A stretch of 64,000 bases of DNA from Atopobiaceae bacterium (GCA_902834555.1 CADFJN010000005.1:1-64000), one strand, 5' to 3'. Counted from the stretch's first letter, positions 31,405-41,789 are shown. The notes: generated by a model not told the origin, from the letters alone. Program-made: numbers and translations.

Positions 31405-34002
31405 ATGTTTGAGAAATTCACTGACAGGGCCAGAAAGGTCATGAGCCTGGCCCAGGACGAGGCGAGAAACCTCGGCCAAATGTACGTGGGCACAGAGCAC
31501 CTGCTTCTGGCCCTTATCAAGGAGGGCGACGGCGTTGCCGCCAAGGCGCTCGCAAAGCTCGACGTCACGTATGACGAGACGCTCGCCACGGTCAAGCAGC
31601 TCTCCCAGGACGAGACGGAGCCTGTTCCCGGCGGGCACATCCCCTTCACGCCGCGTACCAAGCGCGTGCTCGAGGCTGCGTACCGCGAGACCATGACGCA
31701 TGGCCAGACCTACATCGCCACCGAGCACCTGCTCTTGGGCATTGTGTCCGAGGGCAACGGCCGCGCCATGGATGCCCTGCGCGCCATGGGCGTCTCGGGC
31801 GACGCGGTTCGCAATGCGGTGAACGAGCTCGTCTCAAAGAACACCGAGGACGAGGGCCAGTCCGCCGCCGAGGTGCGCATGGATCCCGGCGCCTTCATGG
31901 GCATGGGCAGCCAGCCGTCCGCCGACGATGGCTCCATGCTCGAGAAGTACGGTCGCAACCTCACCAAGCTCGCCGAGTCTGGCAAGCTCGATCCGGTGCT
32001 CGACCGCGACCGCGAGATCGAGCGCGTCATGCAGGTGCTTGCGCGCAGGCAGAAGAACAACCCGCTCATCCTGGGCGACCCAGGCGTTGGCAAGACGGCC
32101 ATCGTAGAGGGGCTGGCGCAGCTCATCTCGGCGGGCAACGTGCCCGACATCCTTCGTGGCAAGCAGATCTGGACGCTCGACGTGGCTTCGCTCGTGGCGG
32201 GCTCCAAGTATCGTGGCGAGTTCGAGGAGCGCATGAAGAAGGTCGTCGCCGAGCTCGAGGACAACCCCAACGACATCCTCTTCATCGACGAGATCCACAC
32301 CATCATTGGCGCGGGCTCGGCCGAGGGCTCCATCGACGCTGCCTCCATCCTAAAACCGCCCCTCTCGCGTGGCGAGATTCAGGTCATTGGCGCAACCACT
32401 GCCGAGGAGTACCGCAAGCACATCGAGAAGGACTCCGCCTTTGAGCGCAGGTTCCAGCCGGTCAACATCGGCGAGCCCAGCCCCGAGGACACCCTCGAGA
32501 TTCTCCACGGCTTGCAGAGCCGCTACGAGGAACACCACCACGTCCACTACACCGAGGAGGCCCTGAAGGCCGCCGTTACCCTGGCCGACCGCTACATCCA
32601 GGACCGCTTCCTGCCCGACAAGGCTATCGACGTGATTGACGAGGCCGGCGCGCGCACACGCGTTCACAAGACCACATTGCCGCCAGAGATTGCCCAGGTT
32701 GACGCCGAGCTTGCCCGCGTTCGCGACGAGAAGTCCAAGGCCGCGGCCGCCCAGGAGTTCGAGGACGCCGCGCGTCTGCGCGACCAGGAGAAGGAGCTCG
32801 TGAGCAAGCGCGACGAGCTCGAGAGCGCCTGGCGTGAGAAGCTCGCCCAGAACGTGGTAACCGTGGACGAGAACGACATCGCTGACGTGGTCTCGAGCAT
32901 CACCGGCGTGCCCGTCTCCAACCTCACCGAGGCAGAGGCTTCCAAGCTGCTGCGCTGCGAGGACGTTCTCCACCAGCGCGTCATTGGCCAGGATGAGGCT
33001 GTGACCAAGGTCGCTCGCGCCATCAGGCGCAGCCGTTCGCCGCTCAAGGACCCGCGCCGTCCCGGTGGTTCGTTCATCTTCCTCGGCCCCTCGGGCGTGG
33101 GCAAGACCGAGCTCGCCAAGGCGCTGGCCGAGTTCCTTTTTGGCTCTGAAGAGGCGCTTATCACCTTCGACATGTCCGAGTTCATGGAGAAGCACACTGT
33201 ATCCAAGCTCGTTGGCGCCCCTCCGGGATACGTGGGCTACGACGAGGGCGGCGAGCTCACCAAGGCCGTGCGCAGGCGCCCGTACTCGGTGGTACTCTTC
33301 GACGAGATCGAGAAGGCCCACCCGGACGTCTTCAACGTGCTGCTCCAGATTCTTGACGAGGGCAGACTCACGGACGGACAGGGTCGTCACGTCGACTTCT
33401 CCAACACGGTCATCATCATGACCTCCAACATCGGCGCGCGTGACATCGCACAGACCACCACGATGGGCTTCTCGGCATCCGGAGCCTCTGGCCTCTCGGA
33501 CAAGGAAATCACGAGCCGTGTGACCTCCGAGCTCAAGAAGCTCTTCCGCCCCGAGTTCCTCAACCGCGTGGACGAGATTGTGGTCTTCAAGTCGCTCACG
33601 GGCGAGCAGCTTCGTGGCATCGTGGAGCTCATGGTCTCCGACCTGCGAGATCGCCTCATCGCCAACGGTATGTCGATCAACCTCACCGACGCCGCCCGTG
33701 ACCTCGTGGCCAAGCGCGGCACCGATCCCATCTACGGCGCACGCCCGCTGCGCCGCGCCATCCAGACCCTTATCGAGGACCCGCTCTCTGAGGAGCTCCT
33801 GGAGGGCAAGTGGCAGCGCGGAGACATCATCGAGGTTGATGCCAAGGGCGACGAGCTCGTCTTCTCCAAGGGAACGGGAGAGATTCCCGCCCCGCGCAAG
33901 CACGAGCACATGGACCTGCCCTCGGCACGCGACCGCTGGTCCGTTGATGCCGACGCGCATCCGTCGCCGCAGGAGGGCGGGCTTGCCGCGTCTGGCGCGT
34001 AG
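31405..34002 (+). CDS. clpC: ClpC-type AAA+ chaperone/protease ATPase
   Basis: An 865-residue unfoldase that feeds substrates to ClpP. It has a double Clp N-domain (residues 1-145), a first AAA+ module with Walker A GDPGVGKT near residue 224, a UVR-like coiled-coil segment (EFEDAARLRDQEKELVSKRDELE), and a second AAA+ module with GPSGVGKTE near residue 560. The IGF/LGF-type ClpP loop is not obvious by eye. The C-terminus has a 40-residue hydrophilic extension. McsA, McsB and CtsR genes are not adjacent. The ATG at 31405 follows GAGGAG; upstream in-frame codons fall in the terminator. Confidence 0.95.
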   Translation: MFEKFTDRARKVMSLAQDEARNLGQMYVGTEHLLLALIKEGDGVAAKALAKLDVTYDETLATVKQLSQDETEPVPGGHIPFTPRTKRVLEAAYRETMTHGQTYIATEHLLLGIVSEGNGRAMDALRAMGVSGDAVRNAVNELVSKNTEDEGQSAAEVRMDPGAFMGMGSQPSADDGSMLEKYGRNLTKLAESGKLDPVLDRDREIERVMQVLARRQKNNPLILGDPGVGKTAIVEGLAQLISAGNVPDILRGKQIWTLDVASLVAGSKYRGEFEERMKKVVAELEDNPNDILFIDEIHTIIGAGSAEGSIDAASILKPPLSRGEIQVIGATTAEEYRKHIEKDSAFERRFQPVNIGEPSPEDTLEILHGLQSRYEEHHHVHYTEEALKAAVTLADRYIQDRFLPDKAIDVIDEAGARTRVHKTTLPPEIAQVDAELARVRDEKSKAAAAQEFEDAARLRDQEKELVSKRDELESAWREKLAQNVVTVDENDIADVVSSITGVPVSNLTEAEASKLLRCEDVLHQRVIGQDEAVTKVARAIRRSRSPLKDPRRPGGSFIFLGPSGVGKTELAKALAEFLFGSEEALITFDMSEFMEKHTVSKLVGAPPGYVGYDEGGELTKAVRRRPYSVVLFDEIEKAHPDVFNVLLQILDEGRLTDGQGRHVDFSNTVIIMTSNIGARDIAQTTTMGFSASGASGLSDKEITSRVTSELKKLFRPEFLNRVDEIVVFKSLTGEQLRGIVELMVSDLRDRLIANGMSINLTDAARDLVAKRGTDPIYGARPLRRAIQTLIEDPLSEELLEGKWQRGDIIEVDAKGDELVFSKGTGEIPAPRKHEHMDLPSARDRWSVDADAHPSPQEGGLAASGA

Positions 34003-34039
34003 GGTCAAGGCGCAAGCGCCTAAGCGCCCCCGCTCGTCA

Positions 34040-34089
34040 TATACTGCTTCTAGGTTTGAGATCTCTCCGGCCCGCCTCGTGCGGGCCGG
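34040..34089 (+). promoter_or_regulatory. Possible -10 element and leader hairpin upstream of disA
   Basis: TATACT (34040-34045) could be a -10 without a clear -35. CCGGCCCGC-CTCGT-GCGGGCCGG (34067-34089) is a perfect 9-bp hairpin that ends before the GAGGAG site of disA. It may be a clpC terminator or a leader structure. Confidence 0.4.
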
Positions 34090-34107
34090 CTTGTCCGAGG
34101 AGGCGCC

Positions 34108-35184
34108 ATGGATCCTGCCGAGCTAGACAAAGGGGCCCTCACAACCCAGCAGCGCATCGACAGCGCCATTAAGATGACGGCGCCTGGAACCGCGCTGCGC
34201 GTGGCCCTTGACATGATCATCGCCGGTCACCTGGGAGCCCTTATCTGCGTTGGCGATACGGAGAACGTGCTTGCCGCCGGGGGCGACGGCTTTGCCATGG
34301 ACGTCTCGTTCACTGCAAACCGCCTGTTTGAGCTCTGCAAGATGGACGGCGCGGTCATCATTGACAAGGACCTCACCAAGATCCTGCGGGCAAACTACCA
34401 CCTCAACCCCGATCCATCGCTGCCAACTACCGAGACGGGCACGCGTCACCGCACGGCGGCGCGCATGAGCCTGCTCACCAAAGCGATGGTCATCTCGGTC
34501 TCCGAGCGTCGCTCCGTGGTCAACGTCTACGTGGACGGCCGCGGCTTCCAGCTTCGCCCCGTGGCAGAGATCATGTCTACCGTTAACCAGCTCACGGCCG
34601 CCATGCAGAATACGCGCTCGCAGCTTGACCGCAGCCTGCAGCACCTCACGAGCCTCGAGCTCGACAACTTCGTTACGCTTGGTGACATCACGAACATCTT
34701 CTACCTGTTTGAGGTGCTCATGTCTGCGGGTGACGAGCTCGACCGCTGCATTGTTCAGCTGGGCACCTCCGGCCGCATCACCGAGATGCAGCGCGAGGAG
34801 TTCCTCGGAGACATGGACGAGACTTACAACCTCATGATTCGCGATTATGCCAAGGATTCCTCCGAGGAGCACGCGCGCGCCATTCGCAAGCAGTTCCATG
34901 AGATGGCCAATCCGCAGCTGCGTTCGGCCAAGGTGGTCGCGCGCATCCTGGGCTACGAGGATTACGGCGAGGACACCATCATGACGCCGCTTGGCCTGCG
35001 CACCCTCTCGCGCGTCTCCGTGGTGCGCGAGGGCATGGTCGACAAGATCGTGGACGAGTATGGCTCGCTTCAGGAGATTCTGGAGGCCGCCGAAGACGAT
35101 TCCTCCAAGCTGGGCGAGATTGGCGTCAAGAACCCGGATGCGCTGGCAAACAGCCTGCACCGCATGTGGGGGCAGAGCGAATGA
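34108..35184 (+). CDS. disA: Diadenylate cyclase / DNA integrity scanning protein DisA
   Basis: Makes cyclic di-AMP from two ATP and senses branched DNA. The 358-residue protein has the N-terminal DAC domain with the catalytic DGA (about residue 79) and RHRTAARM (about residue 113). The octamer-forming spine follows, and the C-terminal helix-hairpin-helix DNA-binding region carries LRTLSRVSVVREGMVDKIVDEYGSL. GAGGAGG precedes the ATG. Its stop overlaps the ispD start as ATGA. Confidence 0.96.
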   Translation: MDPAELDKGALTTQQRIDSAIKMTAPGTALRVALDMIIAGHLGALICVGDTENVLAAGGDGFAMDVSFTANRLFELCKMDGAVIIDKDLTKILRANYHLNPDPSLPTTETGTRHRTAARMSLLTKAMVISVSERRSVVNVYVDGRGFQLRPVAEIMSTVNQLTAAMQNTRSQLDRSLQHLTSLELDNFVTLGDITNIFYLFEVLMSAGDELDRCIVQLGTSGRITEMQREEFLGDMDETYNLMIRDYAKDSSEEHARAIRKQFHEMANPQLRSAKVVARILGYEDYGEDTIMTPLGLRTLSRVSVVREGMVDKIVDEYGSLQEILEAAEDDSSKLGEIGVKNPDALANSLHRMWGQSE

Positions 35185-35945
35185 GCTCCCCGGAGACATG
35201 CGCCTGCGCCGACGCCGCACGCGTGGGCAAGGAGGGCAACAAGCCCGATACCGTGGCGATTATCGTTGCCGGCGGCACGGGGGAGCGCTTTGGTGACCCA
35301 CGCGGCAAGCAGTTCGTGGACCTCTGCGGACTGCCGCTCATGTGCTGGCCGCTTCTCGCCTTTGACCATGCGCCCTCGATTGGTCACATCGTGGTGGTGT
35401 GCGCACCGGATCGCGTTGACACGGTGAACGACGAGGTTCTCTCGCGTGTGACTCTGCTCAAGCCCGTCACCCTTGCCCCCTCGGGAGACACGCGCCAACA
35501 GTCCGTTGCGCACGGACTTGCCGCCATGCCGCGCGGTTACGACTTCGTAGCCGTTCACGACGCGGCACGCCCCCTCATCGAGACCGAGGTCATCGAGGGC
35601 GTCATTGCTTGCGTGCGAGAAGACCCCAAGCTTGCGGGCGCCATCTGCGCCGCGCGCTCGGTGGACACGCTCAAGCTGGTTGAGGACGGCGTGGTCATTG
35701 CCACGCCAGACCGCTCGTTCTACTGGGCTGCCCAGACACCGCAGGTGTTCCGTACCCGCGCGCTCACCTCGGCGTACAAGTCCGCCGCCTGGGAGGGTTA
35801 CCAGGGAACCGACGATGCCTCCCTCGTGGAGCGCCACGGCGGCAAGGTGCGCTGCTATGACTCCCCGCGCGACAACATCAAAGTCACGGTGCCGGAAGAC
35901 TTGGCCATTGCCTGTACGGCGCTCGAGCAGCGACTGCTGATGTAG
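35181..35945 (+). CDS. ispD: 2-C-methyl-D-erythritol 4-phosphate cytidylyltransferase
   Basis: Third enzyme of the MEP pathway, transferring CMP to methylerythritol phosphate. The 254-residue nucleotidyltransferase has VAIIVAGGTGERFGDPRGKQF, VAVHDAARPLI and QTPQVFRTRAL. It starts at 35181 within the disA stop codon (4-nt overlap); an earlier in-frame ATG lies inside disA and is unlikely. The disA-ispD-ispF-cysS-rlmB order is familiar from actinobacteria. Confidence 0.96.
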   Translation: MSSPETCACADAARVGKEGNKPDTVAIIVAGGTGERFGDPRGKQFVDLCGLPLMCWPLLAFDHAPSIGHIVVVCAPDRVDTVNDEVLSRVTLLKPVTLAPSGDTRQQSVAHGLAAMPRGYDFVAVHDAARPLIETEVIEGVIACVREDPKLAGAICAARSVDTLKLVEDGVVIATPDRSFYWAAQTPQVFRTRALTSAYKSAAWEGYQGTDDASLVERHGGKVRCYDSPRDNIKVTVPEDLAIACTALEQRLLM

Positions 35946-36099
35946 CGCTGGCTTTCTTGTCGCGTGGTGCCCTTCGGCGTTGTGATGCCGCCCAAAGGCC
36001 CATTTCTGCAGTTCTCGCGTATAAAATGCTGGTGATTCACTCTGCAAGGGACCACTGTGCAGACAGACGGCCAGGCACAGACCACGGAGGTGGGCGGAC

Positions 36100-36585
36100 A
36101 TGACTCGCATTGGACATGGCTTCGACGTTCACGCCTTCACAGAGGGACGCCCCCTTGTGCTTGGCGGTGTCACCGTGCCTAGCGAGCGAGGCCTGGCTGG
36201 CCACTCCGACGCGGACGTGCTGGCACACGCCCTCATGGATGCCATCCTGGGTGCCATGCGGGCCGGTGACATTGGCAAGCTCTTTCCCGATACCGACCCA
36301 GCCTACGAGGGGGCAGACTCCATGGTCCTGCTCTCGCGCGTGATGAGGCTTGCCCGCGAGCAGGGCTTCTCGCTTGTCGATGCGGACTGCACCGTTGCTG
36401 CCCAAGTGCCAAAGCTCGCGCCCTATCGCGAGCAGATGCGCCAGACCATGGCGCAGGCCATGGATGTCGACGTGTCGCAAGTGGGCGTCAAGGCAACCAC
36501 AACGGAGCACCTTGGCTTCGTGGGACGCGAGGAGGGCATAGCCGCCTGGTCTGTGGTGCTTCTCGACAAAGAAAACGGCCGATAG
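36100..36585 (+). CDS. ispF: 2-C-methyl-D-erythritol 2,4-cyclodiphosphate synthase
   Basis: Cyclises CDP-methylerythritol phosphate in the MEP pathway. The 161-residue trimer-forming enzyme has the zinc site GHGFDVHAF and SDADVLAHALMDAILGA, and KATTTEHLGFVGREEGIAA near the C-terminus. An ACGGAGG site precedes the ATG. It is separated from ispD by 154 nt that include an isolated TATAAA at 36020, so it may have its own promoter. Confidence 0.96.
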   Translation: MTRIGHGFDVHAFTEGRPLVLGGVTVPSERGLAGHSDADVLAHALMDAILGAMRAGDIGKLFPDTDPAYEGADSMVLLSRVMRLAREQGFSLVDADCTVAAQVPKLAPYREQMRQTMAQAMDVDVSQVGVKATTTEHLGFVGREEGIAAWSVVLLDKENGR

Positions 36586-36644
36586 CTCTTCTCGGAGAGG
36601 GCATGGCGGCGCCTCTCGCATGGCTGAGCCTCTCGATTCTGCCC

Positions 36645-36814
36645 TTGTTGCCGGCGCGTTTGAGTTCGAATGCGTTTCCCCTGTTGACAGCTCCGGGCTC
36701 ACAACTGCCCGGTAACAACGAACCTCTCTGTTCGCGCCTTGTTACCGGCGCGTTGGCCGTGCAGCGCGTTTGCCCAGATGGCCCTCTGGGTCGCGTAGCG
36801 GGCCGGTAATAACG
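36645..36814. repeat. TTGTTACCGG element, locus A (two units, 94-nt period)
   Basis: Two units of about 74 nt begin with TTGTT-CCGGC at 36645 and 36739 and end with CCGGTAA(C/T)AA near 36719 and 36812, so each has inverted ends. The unit-to-unit period is 94 nt. Interior similarity to the second unit of the locus at 47649 is visible, including CGT, ATGC-TTT and CCCTGTTG blocks. The element fills the gap after ispF and does not encode a recognisable protein. Confidence 0.65.
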
Positions 36815-37155
36815 ATGCCGCTCGCTGCGCGCGCCATACCATGATGCCCGTCACGTCGCGCCAACTCCCATAGACACCATTCTTGCCTGTACTCATTTTG
36901 TGGGCGCGAGGTGCAGGTCTACCGAAGAGTCTGCGCAAACTTCGTGTGCCAAGCCCATGTGGGGTTACCCTGTCTCGCATACGCGCGGTGGGGCGTCCGT
37001 CCCCAAACCCGCACGTATCTGGACAGGCCGCGCACGATGTACCACGCACTTGAATCACTGCACCATCGCACCACGCGCCACATCACGATCTAGGCACTTC
37101 TGCACCTCGACAGAACGACATTGCCCCAACCCGCGCGGCCGGGAAGGAATCGCAT
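36815..37155. other. Intergenic stretch without a recognised gene
   Basis: About 340 nt between the repeat and the secreted-protein gene. I see no tRNA, known riboswitch or good promoter. Short open frames here lack ribosome-binding sites. The last 10 nt carry the GGGAAGGA site of the next gene. Confidence 0.5.
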
Positions 37156-38097
37156 ATGTCCATCACCGCAGGCAAACCTCCCACCGGCGCTGCCACTACT
37201 GTCATTCGAATGGCCCTTGCGCTGGTCGTGACATTTGCCATTGCACTTTCGCCCGGCCTTGCCAGGGCGCATGCCGCCACACTGGAAGAGACCCTGGCCG
37301 GCGACGTCTTTGTGAACGAGCCCGGCAGCACCGGGCGCTGCACCATCTACGCTGCCACCAACATGCTTCGCAGGGCGGCGCTTCTCAACGGCGACCAGGA
37401 CTGGAGCTCGATTACCACCTCGTCCATCCCGTCTTCCGGCGGCCTGCCCTTCAGCTTCTCGGTGAGCACGCAGGGTGCCACGTACGCCGTGGCACACGGC
37501 TACATCACGGGGTCGACCGTGGAGGAGAGAGCCGCAGAGCTTCTCGCCCTGCTTGGCGAGAACCCCGCAGGCATCGTGCTGTACACGAGCGCCGGAAACC
37601 CGCACGCCGTGACGCTTTTGGACTACGACGAAGATGCCGGCACCTTCATTGCCCACGACTCGCTTACAGGCGCCACCTCATCGCTCGAAGAGTGTGTGAG
37701 CGTGCGCGTCTCCAACGCAAATGCCTACTGGTACGTGACGAGTCCGGTGTCAGCGCCCGGCCCCACCTCGCTCCAGAATGCAACGGTAACGGTCGAGGAC
37801 GCGGTGTATGCAGGGCGGGCCGTGACGCCCCGGGTGGCGGTGACCCTTGATGGCACGACCCTCGCAGAGGGCACGGACTTCACGGTGAGCTACGTGGCCA
37901 ATGATTCCGTGGGGGACGCGCTTGCCGTCGTAACCGGCGCAGGGGACTACAGCGGAACCGCAACCGCCAGCTTTACGGTGCTCGACGGTACCGAGGCGCT
38001 GGTGGGGCGCTGCACGGGCACCGTCGAGGCGTCGACGGCCGCGGGCCGGAGCGTCATGGCCACGTACTGCGCGGGGGTGCTCGGCCTGGCTTCCTAG
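37156..38097 (+). CDS. Secreted papain-like cysteine-peptidase-like protein with an Ig-like repeat
   Basis: A 313-residue exported protein. A basic N-terminus and hydrophobic core (about residues 18-36) end at an ARAHA-type signal-peptidase site near residue 40. Residues 55-195 look like a cysteine-peptidase fold: GRCTIYAATNMLRR with Cys62, NPHAVTLLDYD with His150 and FIAHDS with Asp168. Residues 208-276 match the surface-protein repeat type with AVTPRVAVTLDG, LAEGTDFTVSY and GDYSGTATASF. The C-terminus has two Cys in a short tail and no LPXTG or anchor. The substrate is unknown; activity is an inference from the Cys/His/Asp layout. An AAGGA site precedes the ATG. Confidence 0.7.
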   Translation: MSITAGKPPTGAATTVIRMALALVVTFAIALSPGLARAHAATLEETLAGDVFVNEPGSTGRCTIYAATNMLRRAALLNGDQDWSSITTSSIPSSGGLPFSFSVSTQGATYAVAHGYITGSTVEERAAELLALLGENPAGIVLYTSAGNPHAVTLLDYDEDAGTFIAHDSLTGATSSLEECVSVRVSNANAYWYVTSPVSAPGPTSLQNATVTVEDAVYAGRAVTPRVAVTLDGTTLAEGTDFTVSYVANDSVGDALAVVTGAGDYSGTATASFTVLDGTEALVGRCTGTVEASTAAGRSVMATYCAGVLGLAS

Positions 38098-38129
38098 GGG
38101 GCTCCCTCCCCAGTCGTTCCTTGGCGTGC

Positions 38130-38138
38130 TGCTACAAT
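38130..38138 (+). promoter_or_regulatory. Extended -10 promoter of cysS
   Basis: TGC-TACAAT without a clear -35; transcription is predicted to start near 38145, about 30 nt before cysS. Confidence 0.45.
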
Positions 38139-38173
38139 GCCAGTACTTGTGCACACATCCCAAGGAGCAAACC

Positions 38174-39634
<1,461 letters not shown>

Positions 39635-39643
39635 GTGATGGGC

Positions 39644-40621
39644 ATGGCACGAGGCGACACACGCCGAGGCTCGTCCCGCAAGGGACAGGGCCCTTCTCAG
39701 GCTGGCCGTGGCGGCCGGTACCGCGGACGCGATCAGCGCGCGGGTGGAAGCGGTGGCCGTCAGGGTCAGGGGAGCCGCGGCCAGCACGGCCCTCAGCGTT
39801 CCGCTACGCGCCCGCAGCGTGCGGGTAACCGGCAGGACCAGCAGCGTCCTACAACGCTTGGCTCCGACCTCATCGAGGGGCGCCGCGCCGTTGCAGAGGC
39901 GCTTGACGCTGGCATTCCCATTCGCACCGCCTACGTGCAGGATGGCGCCGGCTCGCCCGAAGGGACTGACAAGACGCTTGACACGCTGGTGCGCAGGCTT
40001 GCCGATGCCGGCGTGGAGTGCGAGGCAGTCCCGCGCTCCCGCTTAGATCGCCTCTCGAGCCACGGTGCCCACCAGGGCATTGTCGTGCGGACCAAGCCCT
40101 TCTCGTACGCGACCATCGAGGATGTCATTGCCGCAGCGGGCGAGGGAGACGCCCTGGTGGTTGTGCTTGACCACGTGACGGACGAGGGTAACTTTGGTGC
40201 TATCGTGCGCTCCGCTGAGGTAGTTGGTGCAGCGGGTGTGGTCGTTGCCAATGCGCGCGCTGCCACGGTTGGCCCGGGCGCCTACAAGACCTCGGCCGGC
40301 GCGGTGCTGCACCTCCCCATAGCGCAGGTCCCCAACCTTGCCCGTGCGATCGACCAGCTCAAGGAGGCTGGCTTCTGGGCGTGCGCCGCAACCGAGCACG
40401 CGGAGCAGGACGTGTGGCACGCGCCTGTCTACGGCAGGCTTGCCCTCGTCATGGGCTCGGAGGGGGAGGGTATCTCCCGCCTGGTGCTTGACCACTGCGA
40501 CTTTGGTGCCAGGCTCCCGCAGCGCGGGCGTGTTGAGTCGCTCAATGTTGCCCAGGCAACCACGGTCATGTGCTACGAGTGGCTTCGCCGCGTGAGCGAG
40601 GGGGCGCGCTCGGATGCCTAG
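39644..40621 (+). CDS. rlmB: 23S rRNA 2'-O-methyltransferase, RlmB/TrmH family, with a basic Arg/Gly/Gln-rich N-terminus
   Basis: SpoU-class methyltransferase predicted to modify G2251 of 23S rRNA. About 255 residues form the usual enzyme: an L30e-like N-domain beginning at DLIEGRRAVAEAL and the knotted SPOUT domain with NFGAIVRSAE, VMGSEGEGISR and ESLNVAQATTV. The preceding 70 residues are low-complexity, rich in Arg, Gly, Gln and Ser with RGG-like spacing, probably disordered and RNA-binding. Starts at 39638 or 39635 are also possible; 39644 has AGGTGA at a good distance. It overlaps the next gene by 8 nt. Confidence 0.9.
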   Translation: MARGDTRRGSSRKGQGPSQAGRGGRYRGRDQRAGGSGGRQGQGSRGQHGPQRSATRPQRAGNRQDQQRPTTLGSDLIEGRRAVAEALDAGIPIRTAYVQDGAGSPEGTDKTLDTLVRRLADAGVECEAVPRSRLDRLSSHGAHQGIVVRTKPFSYATIEDVIAAAGEGDALVVVLDHVTDEGNFGAIVRSAEVVGAAGVVVANARAATVGPGAYKTSAGAVLHLPIAQVPNLARAIDQLKEAGFWACAATEHAEQDVWHAPVYGRLALVMGSEGEGISRLVLDHCDFGARLPQRGRVESLNVAQATTVMCYEWLRRVSEGARSDA

Positions 40622-41201
40622 GCGCCCGCGTCTTGCGCTTCTCGTGGTCGACGGCTACAACGTGGTCCACGGGACCCCGCGCTATGCCGCGCTCATCGAC
40701 GAGCACGCAGGCGCCGGCGCGCTTGCTGACGTGGCGCACCTCTCGCGCGACCCCTACGGACACGACCCATTCGATCGCGCCCGCGAGGCTCTTGTTGCCG
40801 ATGTTGCCGCCTATGCCCAGGGTAGCTACGAACCTGTGGTGGTCTTCGATGCTGCAGGCAACCTCTCGAGCGAGCGCCCCAATTGGAGTACGGCGGGCGT
40901 TCGCGTGGTCTTCTCGCGCACGGGCGAGTCTGCCGACACGGTCATAGAGCGCCTGGTTACCGAGGCGCGCCATGCCGAGAGGGACGTGTTGCTCGTGACT
41001 TCGGACAACACCATCCGCTACACCGTGGGTGGCATCCCGGTAACCACGGTCTCGAGCGCGCTTCTCGCGCATAACATGAGTATCGTGAACCAAGGCGTTG
41101 AAGAGGCGCGTGAGCGAGGGTCGCACACACATCTGAGCCTGGAGGACAGGCTCGACGAAGAGACGCGCGCCAAGTTGGATAAGCTGCGCGGACGTAGGTA
41201 G
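40614..41201 (+). CDS. YacP-like NYN-domain RNase
   Basis: A 195-residue protein of the YacP/Rae1 NYN (PIN-like) nuclease family. The N-terminal LLVVDGYNVVHG carries the first acidic metal ligand, VVVFDAAGN the next, and TGESADTVIERL plus VTSDNTIRYTV complete the acidic pocket. In Bacillus Rae1/YacP cleaves mRNA on the ribosome. The gene overlaps the rlmB end, as in the cysS-rlmB-yacP order of Firmicutes, which supports a ribosome-linked role. Confidence 0.9.
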   Translation: MPRRPRLALLVVDGYNVVHGTPRYAALIDEHAGAGALADVAHLSRDPYGHDPFDRAREALVADVAAYAQGSYEPVVVFDAAGNLSSERPNWSTAGVRVVFSRTGESADTVIERLVTEARHAERDVLLVTSDNTIRYTVGGIPVTTVSSALLAHNMSIVNQGVEEARERGSHTHLSLEDRLDEETRAKLDKLRGRR

Positions 41202-41262
41202 GTGCAGGCCTTCTGTCCCCTCGCGTGCCAGATTGGTCCAAACACGCTATCATGTCCTCACC

Positions 41263-41337
41263 GCCGGTATGGCTCAATGGCAGAGCAACGGTTTTGTAAA
41301 CCGTGGGTTGTGGGTTCGACTCCCTCTACCGGCTCCA
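41263..41337 (+). tRNA. tRNA-Thr (anticodon TGT)
   Basis: A 75-nt cloverleaf with acceptor GCCGGTA/TACCGGC, encoded CCA, anticodon stem ACGGT/ACCGT and loop TTTGTAA. A TATCAT 10 nt upstream of the mature end may be its -10. Confidence 0.96.
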
Positions 41338-41346
41338 GAAACCTTC

Positions 41347-41382
41347 CGGCCGGAGACAGCTGCCTCCGGCCGAATTTCTTTT
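41347..41382 (+). terminator. Rho-independent terminator after tRNA-Thr(TGT)
   Basis: CGGCCGGAG and CTCCGGCCG pair around an 8-nt loop, followed by AATTTCTTTT. Confidence 0.85.
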
Positions 41383-41529
41383 GTAAGCGGTAGGCCCGCA
41401 GGCGCAAGAAGGTGCTCCCAAGGCCCATCGCCATGCGGCGACAGCCATGTAGCCCACTAGATCTACCTGCGAGTTTGCGCGAATTGTGCGGGAATCGTGG
41501 GGTAGATACGCCCGGTACCGGGGTACGCG

Positions 41530-41558
41530 TTGACAGGATTTTTTCCACGTCGTATTAT
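41530..41558 (+). promoter_or_regulatory. Strong promoter of the tRNA-Tyr-Thr-Met-tuf operon
   Basis: TTGACA, a 17-bp spacer and TATTAT, close to sigma-70/SigA consensus. Start is predicted near 41565, about 42 nt before tRNA-Tyr. Confidence 0.8.
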
Positions 41559-41606
41559 TCACTCCGCTGCAGGGGGTTCGCCCCGTGCGGTACTTGAAAA
41601 CGGAAT

Positions 41607-41690
41607 GGGGATGTGGCACAGCGGCAACTGCGGCGGACTGTAAATCCGCTCCCTCTGGGTTCCTTGGTTCGAGTCCAAGCATCCCCACCA
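41607..41690 (+). tRNA. tRNA-Tyr (anticodon GTA)
   Basis: An 84-nt class II tRNA with acceptor GGGGATG/CATCCCC, encoded CCA, anticodon stem GCGGA/TCCGC and loop CTGTAAA. It has an extended variable arm. Confidence 0.96.
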
Positions 41691-41691
41691 T

Positions 41692-41767
41692 GCCCGTGTA
41701 GCTCAGTCGGTAGAGCACTTCGTTGGTAACGAAGAGGTCACCGGTTCGAATCCGGTCGCGGGCTCCA
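41692..41767 (+). tRNA. tRNA-Thr (anticodon GGT)
   Basis: A 76-nt cloverleaf with acceptor GCCCGTG/CGCGGGC (one G.T), encoded CCA, anticodon stem CTTCG/CGAAG and loop TTGGTAA. It starts one base after tRNA-Tyr. Confidence 0.96.
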
Positions 41768-41789
41768 TTTTTCAAGTGCACGGCTCCAT

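Noticed and set aside
36815..37155. c-di-AMP (ydaO-type) riboswitch upstream of the secreted peptidase-like gene
   Set aside because: The leader length and function would fit, but I could not find the conserved ydaO core sequences.
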